In this document: piece by piece, positions 15,095 through 23,552 of the stretch
How the letters are laid out: each line of letters opens with the position of its first letter
Position numbering within the stretch: the first letter of the stretch is position 1
Source of the DNA: an uncultured Clostridia bacterium
GTDB taxonomy: Bacteria; Bacillota; Clostridia; Christensenellales; CAG-314
DNA: 64,000 nt
Direction: 5' to 3'
Assembly (NCBI GenBank): GCA_947629985.1
Contig: CANRFV010000007.1
Span: forward strand, 16,289 to 80,288
Program-made: the position numbers and the translations under genes
Notes under the pieces: generated by a model
Seen by the model: only the letters and a program-made list of their open reading frames with translations
Told to the model about the DNA's origin: nothing
Databases searched by the model: none

Positions 15095-17146
15095 CTACCT
15101 TTCCGAATTGGATTTGGGATCGAAAATATCCCGCAATGTATCGCCTATAATATTGACGCAAATAGTAGATATTCCCAAGAAAATGGACGGGAATAGCCAT
15201 TGCCACCAATAGTTTTGTATAACGATACTGTTATTGCTACCGTTGAGCATATTGCCCCAGGTCGGTTGCGGTTGTTGCACGCCGAACCCCAAATAACTAA
15301 GGCTCGACTCGGTCAACATACACCCCGCAAAGTCCAACGTAAGACTTACAAGTATAACGGAAATAACATTAGGCAAAATGTGTTTAAATGCAATTCTGCG
15401 TTCTTTTACGCCCATTGCCTTGGCTGCAACAACAAATTCCTTTTCGCGTTCGGCAAGCACTTGTCCTCTGATCATGTGAGCCAAGCCTGTCCAGGATAAC
15501 ACACCCAAAATGCACATGATAATAAATATGCGCATCGTTTCGTTGTCGTTGAGAGGCGTGCTTCGTATAACCATAGACAACATCATTGCAAAAGGCAAAA
15601 ACGGTATTGCCGAGAATATTTCGGATATTCTCATGAGCAACATATCTACCCAACCGCCAAAGTAGCCCGCCACACATCCTACTATAATGGCGATAATCGT
15701 GGAAATAATAACTGCAACCGCGCCGATAGTCATTGTCATAGTACCGCCATGAACAATTCGAGCAAACATATCTCTGCCCATGTTATCGGTTCCCATCAAA
15801 TAGCCTTTTAGTCCGCACGATTTAACAAGTTGCGCCTCGTCGTTTATTGCATAGGTTTGCAATGATACTGCGTACACGTCGGAAATGTTTGTAGTGGAAT
15901 CCAACTGTGTTTGCTTGTAAAAATTGCTGCCCCAGCAGTGCAGTACGCCATTCTCCGTTACTGCGGCAAAATGTTTTGTTCCGGCAGAAATCTTTACATA
16001 TTTATCGCCGTTTTCCAATACGGGAACTTTGTCCTCGTTGTTTTCGAAAATGCCGCTCATGTAAACTTGTCCGTCGCTTGTAACAACGCCCAGTGCATAG
16101 TTGCTTGCGGCAATGTCAATTGCCTTTTTGCCTTCAAGCGCAGTCAATGTAAATTGCTGGTTTGATCCGATATTTACTGTGCCATCTTTTAAAAGTGCAA
16201 TCGCCGCCGAATTGCCCAGCACAATTTTTTCGACATTTGTAAGCTGCGCTATTTCGGACAAATTTCGTGTTGTATTTAGATTGCCCCAAGCATATACCGA
16301 ACCGTCTTTCATAACAATTGCAGTGGTTTGATTGCCGCAAACAAGTTCGCTTACATTAGATACGTCTATTGTGCCTTCTACCAATTCTTTCGGTTCGGGA
16401 AGCACTCCGAGATTTTCTTCGCCGCCGTACTGTCCGCTGTTATTAGAGCCCCAACCAAAAACTTTTCCGTCGGTGGTAATAGCGATAATATGGTCTACGC
16501 CGGCAGCGGCAAATGCCACTTTGTTGCTATCAAATCCTTCTGGTAGTTCTTTAAGGTTTATTTGCGCCACACGCAACTTTGCGTCTCCCCAAATAAACAT
16601 TTCGTTGTCATTGCTTACTCCAACGGTAAAACTGCCGAAACTGCTTATTGAACGAATATTGTTTTTAAGACGGCGAGGTACGCTTCGCATTGAATAATTC
16701 GGCGCAACATTTTTTTGTGTGGTGTCGGTTGCATTCAAGTCAATTGAAATAAACATCGGTCCCACAAATACAAATAGAAACATCGCAATCAACACTACGA
16801 GCGCCGCTACGGCAAGTTTTTTGCGGAAAAAGGCTTTTAACGTCATTTTTGACGGACTTTCCAATTTTTCCACAGCAAACACATCGTCGTTTACCAACTC
16901 TTTGCTTGCTCCCCAAAAAGTTCGTTTTATCCAACGCCACACAGTTTTAAGTGCTTTTAATACGCCGTGTCCTACAGTTACAAAAAATGCCGTAAATTTG
17001 TTTGTAGGTTGCGCTGTTTTTTGATTGGATTCGGTTTGTAAATCGGATTTTTCCGTAACTTTTTCCGTATTTTCAACTTCTAACATAAGTTGTTCTGTTT
17101 CGGGGGCATATTGTTCTTTTTTTGTTGTTTGTTTATTGTTGCTCAT
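15095..17146 (-). CDS. oppC: Oligopeptide ABC transporter permease, OppC type, with RCC1-like beta-propeller in extracytoplasmic loop
   Basis: 683 residues, more than twice the usual OppC. A Thr/Gln/Lys-rich cytoplasmic N-terminus (1-110) leads to membrane segment 1 (about 111-133). Residues 164-447 then hold seven repeats of the RCC1 pattern, each ending in a G-x-V-[FY]-x-W-G type strand: for example DGKVFGWGSN (226-235), DGSVYAWGN (281-289), NGVLHCWGS (399-407). The last repeat runs directly into GTDNMGRDMFAR (452-463), the normal start of the permease core, followed by five membrane segments and coupling loop AAKAMGVKERRIAFKHILPN. By family topology the propeller is extracytoplasmic, between membrane segments 1 and 2, where it could contact the binding protein or an external ligand. 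The permease call is firm and the propeller call strong from the repeats; its function is unknown. Confidence 0.92.
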   Translation of the reverse strand: MSNNKQTTKKEQYAPETEQLMLEVENTEKVTEKSDLQTESNQKTAQPTNKFTAFFVTVGHGVLKALKTVWRWIKRTFWGASKELVNDDVFAVEKLESPSKMTLKAFFRKKLAVAALVVLIAMFLFVFVGPMFISIDLNATDTTQKNVAPNYSMRSVPRRLKNNIRSISSFGSFTVGVSNDNEMFIWGDAKLRVAQINLKELPEGFDSNKVAFAAAGVDHIIAITTDGKVFGWGSNNSGQYGGEENLGVLPEPKELVEGTIDVSNVSELVCGNQTTAIVMKDGSVYAWGNLNTTRNLSEIAQLTNVEKIVLGNSAAIALLKDGTVNIGSNQQFTLTALEGKKAIDIAASNYALGVVTSDGQVYMSGIFENNEDKVPVLENGDKYVKISAGTKHFAAVTENGVLHCWGSNFYKQTQLDSTTNISDVYAVSLQTYAINDEAQLVKSCGLKGYLMGTDNMGRDMFARIVHGGTMTMTIGAVAVIISTIIAIIVGCVAGYFGGWVDMLLMRISEIFSAIPFLPFAMMLSMVIRSTPLNDNETMRIFIIMCILGVLSWTGLAHMIRGQVLAEREKEFVVAAKAMGVKERRIAFKHILPNVISVILVSLTLDFAGCMLTESSLSYLGFGVQQPQPTWGNMLNGSNNSIVIQNYWWQWLFPSIFLGISTICVNIIGDTLRDIFDPKSNSER

Positions 17147-17158
17147 AATATCCCCCCC

Positions 17159-18184
17159 TTACTTATTAACTCTTATTCGCGGGTCAATAAATCCATATAA
17201 GATGTCTATCAAAAGATTGCCAAGCAATCCTATTACAATATAAAACATTTGTAATGCCAATATAACGTCATTATCTCTATTAGTCAGTGCCTGATAATAC
17301 ACCCTTCCTATTCCGTTGATCGCAAAAAGGTTTTCTACCATTATCGAACCGGAGAAAATACCCAAAAACCAGCCTACTACAAGCGTAACTATGGGAATAA
17401 GAGCATTTCGCCAAGCATGAGAATATATTACAACTTTCTCTTTTACGCCTTTTGCGCGGGCTGTGCGAATACAGTCCATAGACAGCGCTTCGATCATTGA
17501 CGCGCGAACATAGCGCGTCATGCCACCGAGACTGCAAAATGTCATTATAATCAACGGCAGACAAAAGTGATACATTTCGTCCCAAAAATATGCCCAAGTT
17601 CCCGGTTCGAGATTTTTGCCGGGAGTTATCATACCGCTTACGGGGAAAATTCTCAATTCGATTGAGAACAGCCACAAAAACAGTATTGCAATAATAAAGG
17701 TAGGCAAACTATAGCCTATAATGGTGCCGACCTGTATGCCTATATCTCGTTTGCTACCCTTTTTTACCGCACAAAATATTCCCAACGGAATGGTAATACC
17801 CAATCCGAGAATTGTTGCAAAGATGTTGAGCAAAACCGTGTTTTTCATCGGGGCTTTTATTACCTCGGAAACGGGCTTGTTATAATAGGTGGACTTTCCC
17901 AGTTCGCCCTCTAACAGACCGCGATATGCGCCGTCTGAAAACGGGTATACACCCAACCAACGCAGATATTGCTCGACCAACGTACCGTCTAATCCGTAAT
18001 ACTTTTGCCAATAGGCGTATCTGTCTTCATATTTCAATGTGCCGTGGCTGTTTTTTACTTCTTCGGTTGCAGTTTGCGCCGCTATGTCTCCCGGCATTAA
18101 ACTGTAAATAGAGTAAATCATAAAAGACAGTATCAGCATTACAAGTAATATGTAGAAAATACGTTTTACTATATATTTTGCCAT
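17159..18184 (-). CDS. oppB: Oligopeptide ABC transporter permease, OppB type (second operon)
   Basis: 341 residues of normal OppB architecture: membrane segment 1 (about 9-30), an extracytoplasmic stretch with LGVYPFSDGAYRGLLEGELG, then five membrane segments. Coupling loop TARAKGVKEKVVIYSHAWRN; C-terminus GFIDPRIRVN. It pairs with the propeller-bearing OppC encoded 12 bases downstream. A GGAG ribosome site precedes the ATG. A hairpin lies between this gene and the binding-protein gene upstream. Confidence 0.94.
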   Translation of the reverse strand: MAKYIVKRIFYILLVMLILSFMIYSIYSLMPGDIAAQTATEEVKNSHGTLKYEDRYAYWQKYYGLDGTLVEQYLRWLGVYPFSDGAYRGLLEGELGKSTYYNKPVSEVIKAPMKNTVLLNIFATILGLGITIPLGIFCAVKKGSKRDIGIQVGTIIGYSLPTFIIAILFLWLFSIELRIFPVSGMITPGKNLEPGTWAYFWDEMYHFCLPLIIMTFCSLGGMTRYVRASMIEALSMDCIRTARAKGVKEKVVIYSHAWRNALIPIVTLVVGWFLGIFSGSIMVENLFAINGIGRVYYQALTNRDNDVILALQMFYIVIGLLGNLLIDILYGFIDPRIRVNK

Positions 18185-18246
18185 AAAGTGTTCTCCGCTG
18201 TTATGTTGATAAAGTTAACAGTTTGTGTGCTGCTAAAATTAGCAAT

Positions 18247-18275
18247 GTACGGAGTAACATTGCGCTACTCCGTAC
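18247..18275 (-). terminator. Intra-operon hairpin between oppA and oppB (second operon)
   Basis: 10-bp perfect stem GTACGGAGTA/TACTCCGTAC with a 9-base loop, in the same gap as the hairpin at 4670-4699 of the first operon though unrelated in sequence. Probably sets binding protein above permease levels. Confidence 0.55.
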
Positions 18276-18309
18276 TTGCATTATATTTTATTACAAATTG
18301 TAGCTGTTG

Positions 18310-20562
18310 CTATTTAGTCTGGTAATCCGCCCAGAAATCGGCAGGATCCATCAATTGCATATTGTAATCCGCATAGTATTCAGGATTGATACTCCAATTT
18401 AACGAGAAGTCGTAAACAGCGCTGGTAAAACCGGTTGCAAAGTTCACAGCCGATACGTTGGGGTGGTCTCCTCTGCTGTAACCGTACTGTTCCATTTGTT
18501 GGTAATCTCCGTACAAAAGGGGATTGAATTCGCCTTCTGTGCAAGTTACATACATACCAAGGTCTTTTACCGTTTGCGATTCAGCCCAGCTGGTCTTTAA
18601 CAAATCCGTAACTTCGTTGGGTTGCGTTCCGCTCCAGTTGATTACCAACGGAATAAGGTATCTGCTGCTACCGTCTTTGTTTTCCAGACGAACCGTACCG
18701 TATTTACCGTCGGTCGACTCGTACTGAATGTTTGCAACGGACAGGTAGTTACCGGTAAGTTCTTTGTATCTTACAGTATCTTTGCCGGGACGGAATTCTT
18801 GTCCTTTTTCATTGAGCGTCCAACCGTTATCGGTAAGAAGTTTAAGAGCAGTGTCTTTATTTGCGGTATATTGATTAAGTTTAATTGTGTCTTTGTTTGC
18901 TTGGAAAGCGTCCATACCTTCGTAATACGGACCGTGTACAACCGTACCGTAACCGCCGGTAAATGTTGTCGCAAAGTCATTACGGTTAATAGAGTACATA
19001 ATCGCCTGACGTACTTCTACAAATTGCGTCGCGCCGTAATCGCATTTGAAAGCAAGTTTACCGTAGCCCGCGCGGTCATAGTGCGTTTCCTTAAATTGCG
19101 GATTGTCGCCTTTGGTAAGTGCCAAAGCCGCTTCGGTATCGGCTGCGCCGGTTATACCTTCAAGAAGGTTGACTTCGCCGTTTTTAAGCATATCCGTTTG
19201 AGTTTCGGAAACTATCTTTACATAGGTTATTTCTGTAATATTGCCTTCTTTCAACTCGCCGTTATCGTTGAATTTGCGATAATCTTCGGTTACATATTGA
19301 TCGTTTTTCGCAAGTACAGCGGTATGCGTTCCTTGGTCGTAACTCTTTACGACAAACGGTCCGGAGTAAGCGAATTTACTTGCGTCAAGTTCGTGAATAT
19401 TTTCGTTGATTTTTTTCGCATTTGTATATACTTCCGCACCGGATTCGGTCGATTTAGCATAAAATTCGTCGCTAAGACCTACAGCCTTTGTTTCGGGGTC
19501 TACTTGCAATTCTGTTCCGCAGAGATAAATATCTACGTCAACAGGCGAAAAACCGGCATATGTTACTGCATAGTAGTAATCGGCATAATCGGGGTTGATA
19601 GTAACAGAGAATTTGTATGTATCAAGTTTTTTAATACCGCTAAGCCACTTGGACGCCGTAACTTTGTTAACGGTTTTGCCGTCATTTGTTCCATCGTATG
19701 CGGCAAATGCGGCTGCCCCAGCCAAACTCGGACTTACCGAAGAGTTTCCGCCTGCGGCACCGTACAGGGGCGATTGACCCACAACGCTTGCTGCGATATA
19801 GTTATCTGCGGTAATTTCGCTACCGTCGCTGAGTTTAAGACCCTGCTTTATTTCTATCGTATAAGTTAAGAAACCTTTTTCGTCAATAACGCCTTCGTCG
19901 TGCGAAGCAACAACGTCATCGTTCCATATATAGGCTCCGCCGCTTGTGGCAACAACGGTGTCGTATCCGCTTGTAAGGTTGCTTATGGCAAGGTCGCTGG
20001 CTCCCGGGCTGGATTTTCCGAATGAAGGCTCACGGAACTCACCGCTAAGGTCTGTTGTGTTACCGATAATTATTTTACCGTCGGTTGACGTTGCCCCCAC
20101 AACTGCTTTTGCAGCGTCCCAGAAAGGAGACGTCTGGAATTGTCCGATTTTAGCGGCATAAATATCAAAGTATTGGTTAGAGTAAAGGGGAATTTCGGGA
20201 ACCATCTGATTCCAACGCTGAATGTACAATTTCCACCATTCGTTGTAAACGTCTTCGCGCGTTTCCCATTTACCGTCTTCGGGGACAGAGCAGTTGTAAA
20301 CCATTGCCATGGACAAAAAGTCAAGTCCCAAAGTATATGTAATACCATCAACAGTTACGGTAGCAACGCCGTTTGCGTCTTCTTTAACTTGGTCGATAGT
20401 TACTTTAGAACCGATTTTGTCGTAGACTGACGTAAAATCTGTTCTTTCGTTAGCATCACCTATCCATTCGGATCTGTTAACATCTTTTTGGCACGCTGTA
20501 AGTCCCAGTGTCAAAACAAGTATGACAGCCACAAGACAGGCAATCAGTTTTGCTTTTTTCAT
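18310..20562 (-). CDS. oppA: Oligopeptide ABC transporter substrate-binding lipoprotein (second operon)
   Basis: 750 residues. Signal peptide with lipobox LTAC near residue 24. The class C peptide-binding fold is indicated by TYTIEIKQGLKLSDGSEITADN (in two parts, the usual entry motif), the SGPFVVKSYDQGTHTAVLAKN strand (also split), and VEVRQAIMYSINRNDFA in the C-lobe. It lacks the Cys/His/Asp repeats found after the lipid cysteine of the first operon's receptor. GGAGG lies 9 bases before the ATG, inside the 68-bp leader shared with that gene. First gene of a six-gene operon; it would deliver peptides to the propeller-bearing permease. Confidence 0.9.
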   Translation of the reverse strand: MKKAKLIACLVAVILVLTLGLTACQKDVNRSEWIGDANERTDFTSVYDKIGSKVTIDQVKEDANGVATVTVDGITYTLGLDFLSMAMVYNCSVPEDGKWETREDVYNEWWKLYIQRWNQMVPEIPLYSNQYFDIYAAKIGQFQTSPFWDAAKAVVGATSTDGKIIIGNTTDLSGEFREPSFGKSSPGASDLAISNLTSGYDTVVATSGGAYIWNDDVVASHDEGVIDEKGFLTYTIEIKQGLKLSDGSEITADNYIAASVVGQSPLYGAAGGNSSVSPSLAGAAAFAAYDGTNDGKTVNKVTASKWLSGIKKLDTYKFSVTINPDYADYYYAVTYAGFSPVDVDIYLCGTELQVDPETKAVGLSDEFYAKSTESGAEVYTNAKKINENIHELDASKFAYSGPFVVKSYDQGTHTAVLAKNDQYVTEDYRKFNDNGELKEGNITEITYVKIVSETQTDMLKNGEVNLLEGITGAADTEAALALTKGDNPQFKETHYDRAGYGKLAFKCDYGATQFVEVRQAIMYSINRNDFATTFTGGYGTVVHGPYYEGMDAFQANKDTIKLNQYTANKDTALKLLTDNGWTLNEKGQEFRPGKDTVRYKELTGNYLSVANIQYESTDGKYGTVRLENKDGSSRYLIPLVINWSGTQPNEVTDLLKTSWAESQTVKDLGMYVTCTEGEFNPLLYGDYQQMEQYGYSRGDHPNVSAVNFATGFTSAVYDFSLNWSINPEYYADYNMQLMDPADFWADYQTK

Positions 20563-21010
20563 TGTGTTTTTTCCTCCATATAATAGTTTTTATTTATTTG
20601 CATCGGGTCCTTCATGCCCGAGTTGCAATCGATTTTGTAACGGTACCCGCAAGCCGTTCATTTACTCCGCAAGCGTGCGCTGTTGCCGCAAGCGCGTGCG
20701 CCGTGGTCGCCAGCCGCAAACATATTTAATAATTGCGTGTATTTGGGTGCGGCAGGGGTAACCTTTTTATTTAGTCTGCACTTTTCGGGGCGCTTATCAA
20801 TATGCAGTGGTACCGTTTGGCGCAGTGGAAATAAAAAGGTGTACGCACCAAGCGCCGTTTTGGGGCAATTTGTTTGCAAAATTTTGCAAAAAGTGTAAAA
20901 TAAACGCTATACAAAGCGCACGCAGCCGCCGTGCGAGCAATTGACAAAAAGTTATTTTGCCGCACACGCAGCCGCACGCGCCCATCGAAAAAATTTACGG
21001 AGGTACTATT
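20563..21010. other. Intergenic region between second oligopeptide operon and IS element
   Basis: No gene seen. It holds the leader copy at 20565-20632, a second conserved block at 20758-20800 (matching 1838-1881 inverted), and about 125 bases of GC-rich low-complexity sequence between them that has no counterpart in the first leader. TTGACA at 20941-20946 may serve the IS genes. The left end of the IS could not be located. Confidence 0.55.
20565..20632 (-). promoter_or_regulatory. Conserved leader element with hairpin, copy 2
   Basis: Identical over 68 bases to 1888-1955. The hairpin lies at 20628-20598 and the ribosome site GGAGG just after it. See the copy 1 entry for the structure. Confidence 0.6.
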
Positions 21011-21322
21011 ATGGCAGGAAAAGCGGGAATGACGCATTACGACAAAGATTTCAGAATGACGGTGGTGGACATGCATCTCAACAAGGGGTGGTCGTTACAT
21101 CAATTGGAAGGAGAGTTCAACATCAACGATACGCAAATAGTAAATTGGTGCAATTGGTACAAAAAGTACGGCACGCCCTTTCAGCAAACGGGCAAAGTAC
21201 GCGGCAGACCGCGCAAAAATTATTCCGACCTTGCGGAAAAAGTAAAAAAGTTGGAAATGGAGGTAACTCTGCTAAAAAAATTAAACGAGTTGCTATTGCA
21301 CGAAGAAGCCGAAAGTCTGTAA
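21011..21322 (+). CDS. IS3-family transposase OrfA
   Basis: 103 residues from the ATG at 21011 (ACGGAGG about 8 bases upstream). A helix-turn-helix for DNA end binding covers about residues 10-50 (YDKDFRMTVVDMHLNKGW... NDTQIVNWCNWYKKYG). A basic linker (GRPRKN) and a leucine-zipper helix (LAEKVKKLEMEVTLLKKLNE) follow, used for multimerisation in this family. The frame contains A AAA AAA at 21274-21280 in the right register for -1 slippage into orfB. Confidence 0.85.
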   Translation: MAGKAGMTHYDKDFRMTVVDMHLNKGWSLHQLEGEFNINDTQIVNWCNWYKKYGTPFQQTGKVRGRPRKNYSDLAEKVKKLEMEVTLLKKLNELLLHEEAESL

Positions 21323-22209
21323 TATTTCAAACCATACAACTTTTTAGCAACTCGTATGCGGTTTCTTCTATGTGTAAATGTATGGAAGTAAGCGTAAGCG
21401 GTTATTACAAATACGTAAAGCGCCGCCGTTGTTCGGACGAAACGTTGCGCGACGCCATTGCCGATGTGCAGCGGTCGTGCGGCAGTACGTACGGATACCG
21501 CCGAATGAAAATAGCCATCAGGCGCGAGACGGGACAAAACGTCAATCACAAACGGCTGTTGCGCGTTATGCGCAAATACAAATTGCAAAGTCGTATTCGC
21601 AGACGGTTTGCCTATTCGCGCTCCAAATATTCGTTGCGCAAGTACGACAATTTGTACAAGCAAAACTTTACCGCAACCGCAATCAATCAAAAGTGGACAA
21701 CCGACATCTCGTACGTTCTTACCCCCGAAGGAACGCTTTTTTTGTCTGTAATAAAGGACGTTTACGACGGCTTTGTGGTGGGGTACAAGTATTCGCTCAC
21801 GCAGGACTTGCGCCTTGTGTCCGACACGGTAAAAAACGCGGTAAAAACCGCCGCCGATCTGTATTGCAACGCCGGTTGCGCCGATATGCCCATCAACGCC
21901 GTGTTACATTCCGACCAAGGCTTTCAGTACACGACGCAAAGTTATTGCAACCTGCTGAAAAATTGCGGGTTAAAGCCCAGCATGTCCCGCAAGTCCACTC
22001 CGCTGGACAACGCTCCCGCCGAAAGTTTCTTTTCCGCGTTCAAGTCGGAGTGTATATATCTGCATCGACCCAAGTCGCTTGACGACGCCGCCAAAATGAC
22101 TGACGCGTACATCGAATTTTACAATTACCGCCGCATACGGCTTAAAAACAACGGCACTCCTTACGAAATGCGGCTAAACGCAATGCGCGGCGCACAGGGC
22201 GGCGCTTGA
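21280..22209 (+). CDS. IS3-family transposase OrfB (made by -1 frameshift from orfA)
   Basis: Read from the slip site this frame gives 309 residues; an internal ATG at 21370 could allow separate initiation. It has the HTH_21-like segment (YGYRRMKIAIRRETG) and the integrase core with the DDE triad: Asp in WTTDISYV, Asp in LHSDQGFQY, and Glu in NAPAESFFSAFKSE, with the family spacing, ending in FYNYRRIRLKNNGTPYE. The core is intact, so the element may still be active. The OrfA-OrfB fusion would be the functional transposase. Confidence 0.88.
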   Translation: MKRVAIARRSRKSVIFQTIQLFSNSYAVSSMCKCMEVSVSGYYKYVKRRRCSDETLRDAIADVQRSCGSTYGYRRMKIAIRRETGQNVNHKRLLRVMRKYKLQSRIRRRFAYSRSKYSLRKYDNLYKQNFTATAINQKWTTDISYVLTPEGTLFLSVIKDVYDGFVVGYKYSLTQDLRLVSDTVKNAVKTAADLYCNAGCADMPINAVLHSDQGFQYTTQSYCNLLKNCGLKPSMSRKSTPLDNAPAESFFSAFKSECIYLHRPKSLDDAAKMTDAYIEFYNYRRIRLKNNGTPYEMRLNAMRGAQGGA

Positions 22210-22281
22210 CGCAAAAAGTCCGCAATCCGCAAATAATTGCAAAAAAACGCAAAAAATACGCCGCAAACCGCGTAAAAACGT

Positions 22282-22311
22282 TTGACACCCTATTGACTTG
22301 TGTGATAAAAT
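22282..22311 (+). promoter_or_regulatory. Promoter of the S10-spc-alpha ribosomal protein cluster
   Basis: TTGACA (22282-22287), 18-base spacer, TAAAAT (22306-22311) preceded by TGTG. It stands only 73 bases after the IS3 orfB stop, so part could lie in or next to the IS end. Confidence 0.7.
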
Positions 22312-22571
22312 CAAAAGGCTGCGAAGTATGGGCTGACGCGTAAGGTTACTGAGAAAACAGAAAACTTACTGCCGACCGAGCAACGCCGAGAGCGTTGCGA
22401 CCGAACGATCTTTTAAGCAGTATCAGGCGTTAAGTGGCTGCAAAGTCAAACTGACGCAGATATTTTGACGGCAAATTCAATTTGCTTTATTAAAAGCCGC
22501 AGCAGGAAACACACGGAAGTGTTGTTCCCACAAAGTTCGGACAATAAAACATTATAAAAGGAGTATCTTAC
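22312..22571 (+). promoter_or_regulatory. Structured 5' leader of the S10 operon
   Basis: About 250 transcribed bases with no gene. Visible structures: GCAACGC/GCGTTGC hairpin near 22380-22400, and CACAC/GTGTT within GGAA...TTCC near 22507-22530. The pattern GGCTGC-AAGT-CTGACGC occurs twice (about 22317 and 22436). Leaders here bind a ribosomal protein in other bacteria; that role is inferred. Confidence 0.45.
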
Positions 22572-22880
22572 ATGGCTAACCAAAGAATCAGAATCAGATT
22601 GAAGTCCTACGACCACAACTTAGTTGACCTTGCGTGTTCCAAGATAGTGGAAGCGGCTCAAAAGATGGGCAGCAAGGTGTCGGGACCTATCCCCCTTCCC
22701 ACCGAGAAGGAAATTGTAACCGTTTTGCGCGCAACGCACATATGTAAGGACGCGCGCGAACAATTCGAACTAAGAACATACAAACGTTTGATAGACATTT
22801 ACAGCCCCAACGCCAAGACCGTTGACAGTCTTACCAAGTTGGACTTGCCCGCGGGCATCGATGTCAAAATCAAACTGTAA
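22572..22880 (+). CDS. rpsJ: 30S ribosomal protein S10
   Basis: 102 residues, full family length, starting [19 protein letters not shown] and ending with the S10 strand GIDVKIKL. S10 sits in the 30S head and also pairs with NusB in transcription antitermination. AAAGGAG lies 8 bases before the ATG. First gene of a 31-gene cluster in standard order; preceded by a long leader that may mediate feedback control. Confidence 0.98.
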   Translation: MANQRIRIRLKSYDHNLVDLACSKIVEAAQKMGSKVSGPIPLPTEKEIVTVLRATHICKDAREQFELRTYKRLIDIYSPNAKTVDSLTKLDLPAGIDVKIKL

Positions 22881-22905
22881 CAATAAACGGAGGTGAACTT
22901 TATCT

Positions 22906-23532
22906 ATGAATAAAGCAATCATTGGTAAAAAGTTGGGTATGTCGCAAGTATTTCAACCCGACGGCACGATGGTACCCGTAACGGTAATACAGGCGGGTCC
23001 GTGCACAGTAACACAAAAGAAAACGGTAGAGCGCGACGGCTACGAAGCGATCCAATTGGGTTACGAAGAAGTTCCGGAAAGAAAACTGAACAAACCGCAA
23101 CTCGGGCATCTTAAACCAAGCGGCGCAACGGTAAAACATCTGCACGAGTTCAAACTTGATAATTGTCAATTGAAAGTGGGCGCACGGGTAGAATGCGACG
23201 TGTTTGCCGCGGGCGATTACGTAGACGTAACCGGCATAACCAAGGGACACGGATTTACCGGCGTAATAAAGCGTTGGAATCAACACAGATTGAAGGAAAC
23301 CCATGGTGTGGGTCCCGTTCACAGAGAAGTAGGTTCCATGGGTCCGATAAGCAGTCCTTCGCGCGTAATGCCCGGCAAAAACCTTCCCGGACACTACGGT
23401 GTGGAACAAGTAACCGTATTAAATCTTTCTGTTGTAAAAGTCGACAAAGAATTGGGCGTTATCCTTGTAAAAGGCGCTGTGCCCGGTGCAAAGAACAGTA
23501 TAGTTTACGTGCGTAACGCCGTAAAGAAATAG
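22906..23532 (+). CDS. rplC: 50S ribosomal protein L3
   Basis: 208 residues. N-terminal KKLGMSQVF and the internal loop SSPSRVMPGKNLPGHYG, which reaches the peptidyl transferase centre, are both conserved. L3 is an early assembly protein of the large subunit. Ribosome site CGGAGGTG precedes the ATG; 25 bases after rpsJ. Confidence 0.98.
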   Translation: MNKAIIGKKLGMSQVFQPDGTMVPVTVIQAGPCTVTQKKTVERDGYEAIQLGYEEVPERKLNKPQLGHLKPSGATVKHLHEFKLDNCQLKVGARVECDVFAAGDYVDVTGITKGHGFTGVIKRWNQHRLKETHGVGPVHREVGSMGPISSPSRVMPGKNLPGHYGVEQVTVLNLSVVKVDKELGVILVKGAVPGAKNSIVYVRNAVKK

Positions 23533-23552
23533 GTGATTAGGAGATTACAACT

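Larger units (their letters stand above)
21011..22209 (+). mobile_element. IS3-family insertion sequence (coding part; ends not resolved)
   Basis: Two overlapping frames in the classical IS3 arrangement: orfA with a helix-turn-helix and orfB with an rve-type DDE domain in the -1 frame. A canonical slippery heptamer A AAA AAA lies at 21274-21280. I looked for terminal inverted repeats and a target duplication in 20640-21010 and 22210-22290 and could not define them. It sits between the oligopeptide locus and the ribosomal protein promoter. Confidence 0.85.

Noticed and set aside
20941..22209. 422-codon single frame across the whole IS as one transposase
   Set aside because: The part before the slip site is out of frame with the genuine orfA and encodes nothing recognisable; orfB begins by frameshift.
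20640..22300. Terminal inverted repeats and target duplication of the IS3 element
   Set aside because: Several short partial matches were tried by eye; none was long enough or in the right place to claim.
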